The notes beneath the pieces are model-generated. The model saw only the letters and a program-made list of their open reading frames with translations. It made no database searches and had not been told where the DNA came from. Shown piece by piece: positions 63,291 through 64,000 of a stretch of 64,000 nucleotides of DNA. This DNA is from Holothuria scabra. Lineage: Eukaryota; Echinodermata; Holothuroidea; Aspidochirotida; Holothuriidae. Each line of letters opens with the position of its first letter. Within the stretch, counting starts at the first letter, position 1. Both the position numbers and the translations under genes were made by a program. Location of the stretch: contig CM074184.1 in assembly GCA_037179385.1 (NCBI GenBank), forward strand, positions 13,348,001-13,412,000, in the 5' to 3' direction.

Positions 63291-64000
63291 CACACCAGCA
63301 CGACTGCATTGGTTCCTCTTTCATCAAAACCTATAAGAGGGTAGATCAACGGTCCAAAAGAATCACTGATGAGTTGAATATCCCTGGCCCATCTACGAGA
63401 ACATAACCAAAACCCTTCCATACTCACTAAGAATATAATTGAGAATACTGCCTCTGACATGCAAAGTGGTGTGCCCTAAATCTTAAAATTCTAATCCTTT
63501 AAATTTGAAGGTGAAACTCAATAGACGAATCCGGACAGAAGGTGATAGCATGATATCAGTGTGCCATAACTGTGGTCTATAACCTTTTAATCTTTCAATT
63601 TCTTTGTTTACCTGTATCCTAGTACACTAAATTGTACCTTGATTTCTTGAATTTTAGTGAATATGGGGGTTTGAAATTCATGTAGACAATAAACAAGATG
63701 ATTTTATTCTGATGGACCCCACTAATGGCTGCCTGCAGTCACTGAACAGAAGCAATGGATTTGTCTATACAACTCAGTGAAATGGATCACATTGCAAATT
63801 TATACCTACATGATGTACACACGCGTGACTATCATTTTTTCAAATCCACTCCTATACGTTAGGGTCGTAGAATAAGCCTATGATACTTCCTGTCTGCCGT
63901 GACAGGCGACTTAAGGGGGACTGAACATATTAGCACAATATTTGACACCAAAATTTAACTTTAACCATATTTGAGCTTAATCTTGTCATCCAGCTAACAC

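Larger units (their letters stand above)
59870..64000. other. Region downstream of gene 2
   Basis: No supported gene. It holds perfect short palindromes (61278-61310 and 61949-61972), a SINE fragment on the - strand (62575-62650), and two decayed units of the DR1 satellite (63020-63290). A G-run at 59974-59983 lies beside a hAT-like motif (CTGTAGCTACGGGG) without an identified partner. Confidence 0.45.

Overview
This is a 64 kb piece of an animal nuclear genome. Genes are sparse and split by introns with GT..AG ends. The sequence is AT-rich and dominated by mobile elements: Ty3-type LTR, Penelope-like, LINE, tRNA-derived SINE, hAT, piggyBac MITEs and satellite-bearing elements. The repeat mix and the MFSD6-like gene pair suggest a marine invertebrate, most likely an echinoderm such as a sea cucumber. 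That is inference; the sequence alone does not name the species.

Two genes are clear. Both are on the + strand and encode MFSD6-like members of the major facilitator superfamily. Gene 1 (1803-24034) has four coding exons and a predicted 496-residue product. Gene 2 (48313-59117) has three coding exons and a predicted 485-residue product. The two share intron positions and phases and are about half identical over the large central exon, so they look like an old tandem duplication. I rebuilt the short first exons of both by hand from splice sites, reading frame and paralog alignment. Their introns and the ~24 kb between them are filled with repeats.

Layout: 1-1.4 kb, two 251-bp piggyBac-type MITEs with TTAA sites. 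1.8 kb, gene 1 exon 1. 5.4-6.05 kb, a short hAT element. 6.6-13.0 kb, a complete but broken Ty3-type retrotransposon on the - strand, inserted in a dispersed repeat whose empty relative lies at 45.6-46.2 kb. 15.7-17.7 kb, a ~147-bp satellite array ending in a microsatellite and a terminal hairpin. 19.1-24.0 kb, gene 1 exons 2-4, with a Penelope-like remnant and a near-perfect hammerhead ribozyme in intron 2. 24.9-29.4 kb, two hAT elements. 30.0-30.3 kb, a tandem repeat predicted to fold into several hairpins. 35.1 kb, a MITE with long terminal inverted repeats. 36.8-40.2 kb, a second satellite element interrupted by a LINE. 42.7-46.5 kb, two more hAT elements. 47.2-47.9 kb, a long AT microsatellite and a SINE. 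48.3-59.1 kb, gene 2, whose first intron holds a Penelope-like element split by a third satellite element. 59.1-64 kb, gene 2 3' region and degenerate repeats.

The host genes are transporters of unknown substrate. The most unusual content is the mobile DNA: a hammerhead ribozyme pair, satellite elements that carry many perfect DR1-type nuclear-receptor half-site pairs, an SGNH-like extra ORF upstream of gag, and the hairpin-rich repeat near 30 kb.
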